A stretch of DNA of 64,000 bases from Rhodococcus qingshengii JCM 15477. GTDB lineage: Bacteria > Actinomycetota > Actinomycetes > Mycobacteriales > Mycobacteriaceae. Shown in pieces: positions 34,652-42,919 of this stretch; the first letter of the stretch is position 1; each line of letters starts with the position of its first letter. Made by a program: the position numbers and the translations under genes. Location: positions 5,885,001 through 5,949,000 of the forward strand of contig NZ_CP096563.1 in the NCBI RefSeq assembly GCF_023221595.1, read 5' to 3'. The notes under the pieces are model-generated. The model was not told where the DNA came from. It saw only the letters and a program-made list of their open reading frames with translations, and made no database searches.

Positions 34652-35692
34652 ATGATGTGCGCGACCTGGCGGCAATGCCGAGGGCAGATCGTATGGTCAT
34701 CGGCGGTGATATTCCTACTGATCCTGACAGCCGCACTTTCGGGCTGGTTCGTTCAGCGTTCGGGCGAGAGTTGGGACTTCGGCGACATCTGCTCACGCTG
34801 GTACGACGGAGGTGGCGGTTGCCGTGCCGACACCGCTCTCACCTTGACGACGCTTCTCGTACTCCTACTACCGTTCGCCTCAGGAATGCTGGTCGGCGTC
34901 ACCACATTCGCCCGAGACTTCGAGCAGGGTCCCGAACACCTCGATTTTCTCGAGTCCACCAGCCTTGTTCGATGGTACTTCTTGCGGGTCCTGGTGGTCT
35001 TCGTTCCCATCACCCTTGCGATGGCAGTCCTGGGCATGGTGCTCGGCTGGACCCAGACGCTTGGCCGGGGACAGGCGGCAACAAATGAGGCCACCTCGTT
35101 TTCCTTGATGGAGTTCCCCAATTTTCAGACGACGGGAATCGTCGTCGGCGCCTACACCTTTTTAGCAATGACTACCGGCAGCGCAGCCGCATTGCTCATC
35201 AGCAACACCGTCTTCGCGATGGTCATGACTCTTCTCGCGTTCTTGATCGTGCCCGTCGCACTGAGCGCGACGATGCGCGAGCATTACTTGGCCCCCGACA
35301 CTGAAGTGCAACCCATCGACGGACTGGCACGTGCAGCGGAATATCCACCGTCGCCGTATGAAAATCTCGACTCGAGGTGGGTCATCGATGCCGGCTTCGC
35401 CGATACGGATGGCAACATGATCGACGCCGATTACACAATGTGCTGGGGCTCAGACAATTCCGATCGCAAGCAGCAAGACCTCGAGGTCGACAACTGCCTT
35501 CGAGAACAGGGAATCGATCACTATGCCGTGATCTATCACCCACAGAGCCGGTACTGGCAGTTTCAGTTCATCGAGACTGCCGTGATGCTGTTGTGCTCCG
35601 GGTTGATGGTGGCGCTCGCACTCGTCGGCGCACGTGGACTACGTCGGCGACCCGCCTATAGCCGACTGTCCGAAATGTCGAAATCGATTTGA
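34652..35692 (+). CDS. ABC-2-type transporter membrane subunit-like protein
   Basis: A protein of about 346 residues with roughly six hydrophobic segments: two in the first half (VIFLLILTAALSGWFV and TLLVLLLPFASGMLVGVT), three in the middle, a Cys-containing extracytoplasmic loop of about 100 residues, and one near the C terminus. This is the layout of ABC-2-type exporter permeases. ATG 34652 or 34655 is the likely start; the frame is open farther back, but that part overlaps the precursor and hairpin. No ATPase gene is nearby, so a partner must be encoded elsewhere, or it has been lost. Confidence 0.65.
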   Translation: MMCATWRQCRGQIVWSSAVIFLLILTAALSGWFVQRSGESWDFGDICSRWYDGGGGCRADTALTLTTLLVLLLPFASGMLVGVTTFARDFEQGPEHLDFLESTSLVRWYFLRVLVVFVPITLAMAVLGMVLGWTQTLGRGQAATNEATSFSLMEFPNFQTTGIVVGAYTFLAMTTGSAAALLISNTVFAMVMTLLAFLIVPVALSATMREHYLAPDTEVQPIDGLARAAEYPPSPYENLDSRWVIDAGFADTDGNMIDADYTMCWGSDNSDRKQQDLEVDNCLREQGIDHYAVIYHPQSRYWQFQFIETAVMLLCSGLMVALALVGARGLRRRPAYSRLSEMSKSI

Positions 35693-35754
35693 TAGCAGCA
35701 ATTTTCGATCCACATTCTCTTGTGTTCGAAACTTTGTTCGATTATGCTTTCGGC

Positions 35755-36993
35755 ATGGACAGTCGGGATGCGTGGCAACTGGATGGTGAGGGCCTCAAGA
35801 GCGAGGTTCTCGATCTGGTGCGCGCCCGGCACGAGTTGCAGTCGCGGATGGTGTTGTTGATCGTGGAGATGTTTTCCCGGGAAGTTCTCGGCGGGAAGGG
35901 TTTTCGGGCGATCGCGCAGTGGTTGCATGGTTCGACGAATTTGGAGATCGGTGAGTGTAGTCTGCTGGTCGGGTTGGCGCGGTTGTTGATGCTCGAACCT
36001 GTTGTCGCGGATGCGTTTCATCGCGGTGACGTGGATGCGTTGAAGGCGCGGCAGGTGGCGTCGTTTTGTCAGCATCCGCCGAAGAACATGACCCTGGCGG
36101 ATGTGGACAAGGCTCGCGGGATTTTGTTGTCGTTGGCGTCGAAGAACATTGCGGATTGCGATGCGGTGCGGGCGGCGATTCGGCGGATCGAGAAGCAGTA
36201 CGGAAAACGCGAGGACGGCGTCCCGGTCGGCGAGGATTCCGAACGTAACGAGTTCTACGCCTCGAAAGGCTTGTACGGGCGGGTCACTGTGAAGGGTGAT
36301 CTGGATGCGATCAACGGGGCCCGGTTGATCACGTTGTTGTCGAGTCTGTCTGCGCCGACGCCGGAGAAAGACGGCGTCAAAGACGCCCGCACTCCGGCGC
36401 TACGGCGTGCGGACGGCTTTTGCGAGTTGTTGCGCCGGTACGAGCGGGCGGGGTTGGGTCCGATCGAGGGCGGAGTGAAACCGCACATCACGGTCACCGC
36501 CAGCGCGAAAGACATGACGGACCTCAAGGCGTTGAAGGACCTCTTGCCGTCGACTCAGGAACTGGGTTTCGCGTGGACGGATTGGGTGGGCCCCATCAGT
36601 ATCGATACCGCGCGGATGTTGGCGTGCGACTGCACCGTGACGCGAATTTTGTTGGATGAGAACGGTGTTCCGCTCGACTGCGGCAAGGAAGCGAGAACAG
36701 CGACGGTTCCGCAAAGGCGAGCACTGGCCGTCCGGGATGGCGGGTGCGCGTTTCCGGGGTGCGGGACTCCGTCGGGGTGGTGCGATGCCCATCATATTGT
36801 TCACTGGAACGATGGTGGCCCAACAGATCTCGACAACCTGATCTTGTTGTGCGGTCATCACCACCGGACGATGCACCACACGGAATGGCGGGTGGAGATC
36901 GGACCGGATCGAAAGACGGTGTTCTATCCACCGATGTCGATCGATCCGTATCAACAGCCGATCGGCGGGAACAGCCCACCCACAGCGGCGTGA
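35755..36993 (+). CDS. DUF222/HNH endonuclease (13E12-like family)
   Basis: A 412-residue protein. The N-terminal DUF222 region covers about residues 1-300, and a C-terminal HNH motif reads CAFPGCGTPSGWCDAHHIVHW and then GPTDLDNLILLCGHHHR. This family is widely duplicated in actinobacterial genomes, often as mobile or repeat-like elements. Codon use differs from the neighbours, with many TTG leucine and GTT/GTG valine codons, which suggests transfer. ATG 35755 has no clear ribosome site; the frame opens further up at 35689. It sits directly after the lanthipeptide locus. Confidence 0.85.
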   Translation: MDSRDAWQLDGEGLKSEVLDLVRARHELQSRMVLLIVEMFSREVLGGKGFRAIAQWLHGSTNLEIGECSLLVGLARLLMLEPVVADAFHRGDVDALKARQVASFCQHPPKNMTLADVDKARGILLSLASKNIADCDAVRAAIRRIEKQYGKREDGVPVGEDSERNEFYASKGLYGRVTVKGDLDAINGARLITLLSSLSAPTPEKDGVKDARTPALRRADGFCELLRRYERAGLGPIEGGVKPHITVTASAKDMTDLKALKDLLPSTQELGFAWTDWVGPISIDTARMLACDCTVTRILLDENGVPLDCGKEARTATVPQRRALAVRDGGCAFPGCGTPSGWCDAHHIVHWNDGGPTDLDNLILLCGHHHRTMHHTEWRVEIGPDRKTVFYPPMSIDPYQQPIGGNSPPTAA

Positions 36994-37063
36994 ATCGCGA
37001 CAATCGAATACATCAGCACCGGGGACGAACCATGCCCCGGTGCTGGTGCACGTTTCTGGTCAG

Positions 37064-37123
37064 ATCCCAACCCCTCAAATCCCAACCCCTCAAATCCCAG
37101 CCCCTCAGATCCCAGCCCTTCGC
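37064..37123. repeat. 15-base tandem repeat, four units
   Basis: Units of the form ATCCCRRCCCCTCAR run head to tail: 37064-37078, 37079-37093, 37094-37108 and a degenerate 37109-37123. The stop codon and last residues of the SDR gene (minus strand) fall inside units 3 and 4. This could be a slippage-prone 3' end. Confidence 0.75.
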
Positions 37124-37947
37124 ACGAGAGCGTCAGTGGCAGAAGGGGATACAACGTCAATCGCTCGTAACAGCCCCGCGTACCGCGGATACAGCTCGAC
37201 GGGACGCGTATTGATCGCCCTCAAGATCCACGATGCAGCTTGATCGGCCGTCAGCGCCGGCTGGCTCACGTAATCCGCCGTCGGCGCGATCATCGGTGTT
37301 CGTATGAGTGGGAATTGCACTGTGGTGACATCGACACCGGTGCCGTGACATTCCGCGCCGAGGCTTCGGCCGAATGCACTGAGAGCAGACTTCGACGCGT
37401 GATAGGCGCTGAACCTGGGCATCACGCCCGCAGTGACTCCCCAGGTTCCGACGTTGATGATGTGTCCGGACTTCGCCTCGAGCATCGCGGGCAGTAGCCG
37501 CAGCGTCAGTCTTGTCGGCCCGAAGTAGTTCAGCGCCATGGTGCGCTCGTAGTCATGGAATCGGTCGACCGAATCCAACGCGGTACGCCGGATCGAGCGA
37601 CCCGCATTGTTGACGAGGATGTCGACCGACCCGAATCGATCCGCGATCGTCTCCGCGAGTTCGTCGACGGCTTCACCGCTGGAGAGGTCCGCAGGCACGA
37701 TGTGTGCCCATCCTCCCCTGCGGTGAATCTCGTCCCGTACGTGTTCGAGGTTTTCCTCACCGCGCGCGACCAGGATCATCTCGGCTCCCCGACGAGCCAA
37801 TAGATGAGCTGTCGCCTCACCGATCCCCGACGAGGCTCCCGTCAGGACGATGGTCTTGTCGGAAAGCGTGACGCCGCGAGACGGAACAAGGGAGCGCAGA
37901 CGCGTCGGCGGTCTCAATGCAAGATTGCTGAGAATCGATCTGATCAC
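37105..37947 (-). CDS. Short-chain dehydrogenase/reductase
   Basis: A 280-residue SDR with TGASSGIGEAT, VNNAG, catalytic Ser in INVGTWG and Tyr in YHASKSAL. It resembles mycobacterial SDRs with a long basic N terminus. I start it at GTG 37947 (MIRSILSNLAL), which has GAGG upstream; the open frame reaches 38067 but the extra residues have no conserved feature. The C terminus (DALVRRAGI) is encoded by the tandem repeat. The substrate is unknown. Confidence 0.82.
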   Translation of the reverse strand: MIRSILSNLALRPPTRLRSLVPSRGVTLSDKTIVLTGASSGIGEATAHLLARRGAEMILVARGEENLEHVRDEIHRRGGWAHIVPADLSSGEAVDELAETIADRFGSVDILVNNAGRSIRRTALDSVDRFHDYERTMALNYFGPTRLTLRLLPAMLEAKSGHIINVGTWGVTAGVMPRFSAYHASKSALSAFGRSLGAECHGTGVDVTTVQFPLIRTPMIAPTADYVSQPALTADQAASWILRAINTRPVELYPRYAGLLRAIDVVSPSATDALVRRAGI

Positions 37948-38026
37948 GTCGGCCTCGGTTCGATCTTCGCGTGCGATTCGGTGCGAACCCGTCCCTGAAT
38001 AGCCCACTTCGGACGCACCGCGGAAA

Positions 38027-38040
38027 TTACTCAAAAGTAA
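38027..38040. promoter_or_regulatory. Small palindrome in the gap between SDR and AurF-like gene
   Basis: TTACT-CAAA-AGTAA is a perfect 5-base inverted repeat. The gap 37948-38224 is otherwise without genes. It is a candidate operator of the divergent promoters. Confidence 0.45.
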
Positions 38041-38224
38041 GTTATGGCGCCGTTTCGGCCGTGTCAAGAATTCGTCGGGATTCAGGAGTATCTGCCACTA
38101 GCTTTTCCTGATACCTCGGGTTACATTAAATCCAGACCGAGTGCCAGCGATCACACAACCGGCCCTCGATTCCACCGAACACCGCGAGAAATACCAGCGG
38201 TGACCGAAACGAAGAGGAGACGCC

Positions 38225-39232
38225 ATGACGCTCACATCGCCGCTCGACAAGCGCGGAGAAGCATCCGACGACTCGTACAACGAGACGCTTCGACTCCTGT
38301 CCGAGGGCTCGGTGCACAAGCACTTCGACCCGTACCTCGACATCGACTGGGACTCCCCCGAGTTTGCCGTCGTCCCGAACGATCGCCGCTGGATCCTCCC
38401 GGCCGAGACTGACCCGCTGGGTGCACACCCGTGGTACCAGTCGCAGTCCGAGGCCAGGCAGATCGAAATCGGCATGTGGCGCCAGGCCAATGTCGCGAAG
38501 GTCGGTCTCCAGTTCGAGAACATTCTGATCCGCGGCATGATGCAGTACGTCTTCTCACTACCCAACGATTCGGCCGAGGCGCGCTACTGCACGCACGAGT
38601 CGGTCGAAGAGTGCAACCACACGATGATGTTCCAGGAGATGGTCAACCGCATCGGTGCCGACGCTCCCGGGATGAGCCGTCCGATGAAGATGCTTGCACC
38701 CTTCATCCCCCTCGCTGCGGGTCCGTTCCCCGAACTGTTCTTCGTCGGTGTCCTCGCCGGTGAAGAGCCGATCGACCACATTCAGAAGAGCATCCTGCGC
38801 GCCGGCGGCCAGATCCACCCGATCATGCAGTCGGTCATGGCCATCCACGTAGCCGAGGAAGCGCGTCATATCTCGTTCGCGCACAAGCTTCTGAGCCGTC
38901 GCATCCCGCTGATGTCACGCCCGAACCGGTTCGTCCTCTCGCTGCTGTTCCCGATCGTCATGCGCATTCTCTGTGACGCCATCGTCATCCCGCCGAAGTC
39001 CTTCTGGAAGCAGTTCGACATCCCGAAGTCCGTGAAGAAGGACCTGTTCTGGGATCTGCCCGAGTCGCGCCAGACCCTGCGCAACTACTTCGGTGACGTC
39101 CGCATGCTGGCCACCGACACCGGTCTGATGAACCGTGCCTCGCGCCTGGTGTGGAAGGCCTGCAAGATGGACGGCCGCGCATCACGCTTCCGTAGCGAAC
39201 CTCACCGCAGCTCGCACAACGCCGCCGCGTAG
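38225..39232 (+). CDS. AurF-like diiron oxygenase family protein
   Basis: A 335-residue helical protein with diiron-binding motifs in ESVEECNHTMMFQEM (near residue 120), GVLAGEEPID and HVAEEARHISFAHK. These are the E..EExxH repeats of the AurF (p-aminobenzoate N-oxygenase) family. AurF oxidises aromatic amines, but many actinobacterial members have unknown substrates. The strong GAGGAG site supports ATG 38225. It is 33 bases from the ferredoxin-reductase gene, which probably supplies the electrons. I recall the same pairing in Mycobacterium tuberculosis (Rv0885-fprB). Confidence 0.85.
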   Translation: MTLTSPLDKRGEASDDSYNETLRLLSEGSVHKHFDPYLDIDWDSPEFAVVPNDRRWILPAETDPLGAHPWYQSQSEARQIEIGMWRQANVAKVGLQFENILIRGMMQYVFSLPNDSAEARYCTHESVEECNHTMMFQEMVNRIGADAPGMSRPMKMLAPFIPLAAGPFPELFFVGVLAGEEPIDHIQKSILRAGGQIHPIMQSVMAIHVAEEARHISFAHKLLSRRIPLMSRPNRFVLSLLFPIVMRILCDAIVIPPKSFWKQFDIPKSVKKDLFWDLPESRQTLRNYFGDVRMLATDTGLMNRASRLVWKACKMDGRASRFRSEPHRSSHNAAA

Positions 39233-39265
39233 CTCCCGGACAGTCGAGATCGGACTCATAGCGCC

Positions 39266-40993
39266 ATGCCACACGTAGTCACGCAGTCCTGTTGCAGCGA
39301 CGCCTCGTGCGTCTACGCCTGCCCGGTCAACTGCATCCATCCGACGCCGGACGAGCCGGACTTCCTCACCGCCGAGATGCTGCACATCGATCCGCAGGCC
39401 TGCGTCGACTGTGGCGCATGCGTCTCGGCCTGCCCGGTCGACGCCATCGTCCCCGAGTCGAAGCTGACCGACCCGCAGCGAGTCTTCCTGTCCATCAATG
39501 CGGACTTCTACAAGGAAGAGCGACCCAGGCCGCTTCTCGCCAAGGTCATCCCGGCAGCCCACGTCGACAAGGGCCGACCGCCGTTGCGCGTTGCGATCGT
39601 CGGTTCCGGACCGTCGGCGATGTACGCCGCGGACGAGTTGCTGACTCAGCCTGACGTGCAGGTCAACGTCTTCGATCGCCTTCCTGTGCCTTACGGCTTG
39701 GTTCGCGCCGGCGTTGCTCCGGACCATCAGAAGACCAAGCAGGTCACTCGCTTGTTCGACAAGATCGCCGCACAAAAGGGTTTCGAGTTCTACCTCAACG
39801 TCGAGATCGGCAAGCACATCTCGCACAGCGAACTGCTCGAAAATCACCATGCGGTGCTCTACGCAGTCGGCGCTTCGTCCGACCGTGGTCTCGGCATTCC
39901 GGGCGCTGATCTGCCTGGCACGGCCTCGGCCACCGACTTCGTAGCCTGGTACAACGGCCACCCCGATCACGCCGACGACGTCTTCGACCTCTCACATCGC
40001 CGCGCGGTCATCATCGGAAACGGAAATGTCGCGCTCGACGTCGCTCGCATTCTGACGGCCGATCCCGAGAAGTTGGCCGGTACCGACATCTCCGCTCACG
40101 CACTCGCCGCTCTGCGGAAGAGTCGCGTCGAAGAAGTTGTCATCGTGGGTCGACGCGGAATCGCGCAGTCCGCGTTCACGGTCCCCGAGTTCACCGGCCT
40201 GATGGCACTGCCGGACATCGAACTCTCTGTCGGACCCGACGACATGGTTCTCGACTCGGCCACCGAAGAACTGGCAAAACGCGGCGAACTCCCGCATGCC
40301 GTCGAGCAGAAGTTGCGTCTCCTCGAAGCCCTGAAGAACCGCGATCACGTCGACGTCGGCAACAAGCGCATCACGTTGCGCTACCTGCTCACGCCGACCT
40401 CGATCACCGGCGACGATCAGGTCAGCGGAATCGAGTTCGCTCGCAACGCTCTTGTCGACGCAAACGGAACCGTGCAGATCGAAGCAACCGGCGATACTGA
40501 GACCATCGATACCGGCTTGGTCCTCACCTCGATCGGCTACCGCGGAGTGCCCATCCCCGGCGTCCCGTTCGACGAGCGTGCGTCGGTCATTCCGAACGAG
40601 AACGGCCGAGTCCTCGAAGCTCCGAACGGTGATCCCGCCACCGGGGTCTACGCGACCGGTTGGATCAAGCGCGGACCGAGTGGGTTCATCGGCACCAACA
40701 AGTCCTGCGCGCAGGAAACGATCAGGATGCTCGTCGACGACTTCAACGACGGACGCCTGACCAACCCGGTCGCCGACGACTCCGCAGTCGATCGTCTGGT
40801 CCGGGCGCGACAGTCCGACGTCGTCGACCGCGAGGGCTGGCATGCCATCGACAAGGCGGAACTGGAACGCGGCGCTGCGCACGACCGTGTCCGCGAAAAG
40901 GTTCTGGATCAGGTCGAGATCACCTCCATCCTCGACGCTGCGGCCCGGGTGAAACCGACGCGTCGATTCGGTCGACCCGTTCGCGCTCGCTGA
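39266..40993 (+). CDS. fprB: FprB-type ferredoxin-NADP+ oxidoreductase with N-terminal ferredoxin domain
   Basis: A 575-residue flavoprotein. The N-terminal ferredoxin domain has cysteine clusters CCSDASCVYACP and CVDCGACVSACP for two Fe-S clusters (residues about 9-60). The adrenodoxin-reductase-like domain follows with IVGSGPSAMYAADEL, the NADP motif GNGNVALDVARIL and the late ATGWIKRGPSG. Length and order match mycobacterial FprB. It transfers electrons between NADPH and ferredoxin and likely serves the adjacent diiron protein. A hairpin follows the stop. Confidence 0.9.
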   Translation: MPHVVTQSCCSDASCVYACPVNCIHPTPDEPDFLTAEMLHIDPQACVDCGACVSACPVDAIVPESKLTDPQRVFLSINADFYKEERPRPLLAKVIPAAHVDKGRPPLRVAIVGSGPSAMYAADELLTQPDVQVNVFDRLPVPYGLVRAGVAPDHQKTKQVTRLFDKIAAQKGFEFYLNVEIGKHISHSELLENHHAVLYAVGASSDRGLGIPGADLPGTASATDFVAWYNGHPDHADDVFDLSHRRAVIIGNGNVALDVARILTADPEKLAGTDISAHALAALRKSRVEEVVIVGRRGIAQSAFTVPEFTGLMALPDIELSVGPDDMVLDSATEELAKRGELPHAVEQKLRLLEALKNRDHVDVGNKRITLRYLLTPTSITGDDQVSGIEFARNALVDANGTVQIEATGDTETIDTGLVLTSIGYRGVPIPGVPFDERASVIPNENGRVLEAPNGDPATGVYATGWIKRGPSGFIGTNKSCAQETIRMLVDDFNDGRLTNPVADDSAVDRLVRARQSDVVDREGWHAIDKAELERGAAHDRVREKVLDQVEITSILDAAARVKPTRRFGRPVRAR

Positions 40994-41025
40994 TCCGCTA
41001 CAGGTAAACAGCTACTTTCACGCAC

Positions 41026-41064
41026 ACGGCCCCGCCTGCAGACTCGTCTGCCCGGCGGGGCCGT
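41026..41064. terminator. GC-rich hairpin after fprB
   Basis: Outer arms ACGGCCCCGCC (41026-41036) and GGCGGGGCCGT (41054-41064) with an inner stem GCAGAC/GTCTGC. No U tract follows, so termination may be of the actinobacterial GC-hairpin kind. Confidence 0.75.
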
Positions 41065-41130
41065 CTGCGTTCCGGCAGCGTCCCACTCAGCGAAAATTTT
41101 TGCCCGTCAGCGGCCGAAATCGTGTAATAC

Positions 41131-41144
41131 TGCAACCTGTTCCA
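41131..41144. promoter_or_regulatory. Exact KstR-type operator
   Basis: TGCAACCTGTTCCA fits the 14-base KstR consensus TNNAACNNGTTNNA. It abuts a -10-like TAATAC (41125-41130) and is 63 bases upstream of the DUF35 gene. KstR is the TetR repressor of cholesterol catabolism in Rhodococcus and mycobacteria. Confidence 0.75.
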
Positions 41145-41206
41145 GTAAGCGGCACAGCGGGCCCACGATCCCCCCGGATCAGGCTCGCCAACCAGATGAG
41201 GATTGC

Positions 41207-41680
41207 ATGAGCGAGACTGCAACGCCGGCGCCGAACGGGAGTGTGACGCCTGCAGTAGAGGGTTGGTTCACCACCGGCGACGAACCTGCTCTGATCGGCA
41301 CGAAGTGCCAATCCTGCGGCACCATTTCCTTCCCTCGTGAGGCGACGTTCTGCAAGAACCCGAGCTGCTTCAGCGAGGAGTTCGACGACGTGGAACTCTC
41401 CCGCCGCGGCACTGTCTGGTCGTACACCGACGCGCAGTACCAGCCCCCGCCGCCGTACATCCCGCGCTCGGATCCGTACGAGCCTTTTGCTCTCGCAGCA
41501 GTCGAACTGCCCGAGGGCATCGTCATCCTCGGCCAGGTGGCCGACGGATTCGGCGTCGACGATCTCAAGGTCGGCAATACCGTCGAATTGGTTGTCGAGC
41601 CGCTGTACACGGACGAAACCGGAGTACGTACGACGTGGCGCTGGAAGCCTGTCGCCGCCGATCAGGAGTTGCAGTCATGA
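41207..41680 (+). CDS. Zinc-ribbon OB-fold (DUF35) protein, partner of the thiolase
   Basis: A 157-residue protein. The rubredoxin-like zinc ribbon has GTKCQSCGTISFPREATFCKNPSC (four cysteines), followed by an OB fold with GTVWSYTD and PFALAAVELPEGIVILGQV. DUF35 proteins hold the active complexes of SCP-x-type thiolases and aldolases (for example ChsH2-Ltp2 in sterol side-chain breakdown). It overlaps the thiolase as ATGA and both follow the KstR-type box. It has a GAGGATTGC site. Confidence 0.88.
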   Translation: MSETATPAPNGSVTPAVEGWFTTGDEPALIGTKCQSCGTISFPREATFCKNPSCFSEEFDDVELSRRGTVWSYTDAQYQPPPPYIPRSDPYEPFALAAVELPEGIVILGQVADGFGVDDLKVGNTVELVVEPLYTDETGVRTTWRWKPVAADQELQS

Positions 41681-42867
41681 GCAAGGACGTCGCAGTACTC
41701 GGTGTCGGTATGCACCCCTGGGGCAAGTGGGGGCAGTCGTTCGTGAAATACGGCGTTGCGGCCGCTCGCGCCGCGCTCGCCGATTCGGGTGTGAATTGGC
41801 AGGATGTCGACTTCATCGTCGGCGGCGAGACCGTCCGCAACGGGTACGGCGGATACGTCGCCGGAGCCACCTTCGCCCAGGCACTCGGCTGGAACGGCGC
41901 TCGCGTCGCCACGTCGTACGCCGCGTGTGCGACGGGAGCCCAGGCACTCGACACCGCTCGCGCACGAATCCTGGCCGGCCTCAGCGAAGTTGCCCTGGTC
42001 GTCGGCGCCGACACCACGCCGAAGGGCTTCCTCGCTCCCGTCGCCGGTGAGCGTTGGGACGACCCGGACTGGCTGCGCTTCCGCCTCATGGGTATGACCA
42101 ACCCGGCGTACTTCGCGCTCAACGCGCGTCGTCGCATCGACCTCTACGGCGCCACCGCGGAGGACTTCGCCAACGTGAAGGTCAAGAACGCCAAGCACGG
42201 ACTCAATAATCCGAATGCGCGCTACCGCAAGGAAGTCACCGTCGAGAACGTGTTGGCCTCCCCCGTGGTGTCCAATCCCCTTCACCTGCTCGACATCTGC
42301 GCGACGTCCGACGGCGGCGCCGCAATCTTGCTGACGTCGATGGAATACGCCCGCAAGATGGGCATCGCGGAACCTGTTCGCATCAAGGCTATTTCGACGG
42401 TCACGCCGACGTTCCCCCAGACGATCATGGACATGCCGAACTTCTCCACCGATTCCAGCTCCGCCGTTCCCGCTCCGGAGCGCACGTTCAAGGAATCCAT
42501 CGGCTACGCCGCATACGAAGAGGCCGGGATCTCTCCCGAGGACGTCGACGTCGCCGAAGTCTACGACCTCGCTACCTCCGTGGAACTGGACTGGATCGAA
42601 GACCTTGCCCTCTGCAAGCGGGGCGAGGCCGAGCACCTCCTGCGTGCGGGTGACACCAGTATTGGAGGCCGCATCCCGGTCAATCCGTCCGGCGGTCTCG
42701 CGTGCTTCGGCGAAGCCGTTCCCGCACAGGCACTTGCGCAGGTGTGCGAGCTCACTTGGCAGCTTCGTGGACAGGCCGAAGGCCGTCAGGTCGAAGGCGC
42801 CCGCATCGGTATCACCGCCAACCAAGGTCTGTTCGGACACGGCTCCTCGGTAATCGTTTCCGCCTGA
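41677..42867 (+). CDS. SCP-x/Ltp-type thiolase-like lipid-transfer protein
   Basis: A 396-residue thiolase-superfamily protein of the SCP-x/Ltp group. The N-terminal half has ATSYAACATGAQAL, with a Cys where the nucleophile would sit. The C-terminal half has DVAEVYDLATSVELD, GGRIPVNPSGGLACFGE and ITANQGLFGHGSSVIV. In sterol degradation such proteins cleave or thiolyse side-chain CoA esters with a DUF35 partner. The start is ATG 41677, overlapping the DUF35 stop. The KstR-type operator supports a role in steroid catabolism. Confidence 0.87.
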   Translation: MSKDVAVLGVGMHPWGKWGQSFVKYGVAAARAALADSGVNWQDVDFIVGGETVRNGYGGYVAGATFAQALGWNGARVATSYAACATGAQALDTARARILAGLSEVALVVGADTTPKGFLAPVAGERWDDPDWLRFRLMGMTNPAYFALNARRRIDLYGATAEDFANVKVKNAKHGLNNPNARYRKEVTVENVLASPVVSNPLHLLDICATSDGGAAILLTSMEYARKMGIAEPVRIKAISTVTPTFPQTIMDMPNFSTDSSSAVPAPERTFKESIGYAAYEEAGISPEDVDVAEVYDLATSVELDWIEDLALCKRGEAEHLLRAGDTSIGGRIPVNPSGGLACFGEAVPAQALAQVCELTWQLRGQAEGRQVEGARIGITANQGLFGHGSSVIVSA

Positions 42868-42881
42868 CCCTGTTCTACTTT

Positions 42882-42919
42882 CGTGGCGGTCGCACACTCA
42901 CCCGTGAGCGGCCGCCACG
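42882..42919. terminator. Bidirectional hairpin between thiolase and exported hydrolase
   Basis: Arms 42882-42893 and 42908-42919 (CGTGGCGG with CCGCCACG, extended by CGC/GCG) and an inner CTCAC/GTGAG stem. The hairpin overlaps the last codons and stop of the minus-strand hydrolase. Confidence 0.7.

Noticed and set aside
34614..34655. A 13-residue frame (MRRIHTSPSCIRR) as the true lanthipeptide
   Set aside because: It has no leader motif, and its sequence has no ring pattern matching class III cores.
36951..37160. A 69-residue minus-strand frame with repeated EGLGF units
   Set aside because: The repeat is the 15-base tandem repeat read in frame; there is no ribosome site, and it overlaps both neighbouring genes.
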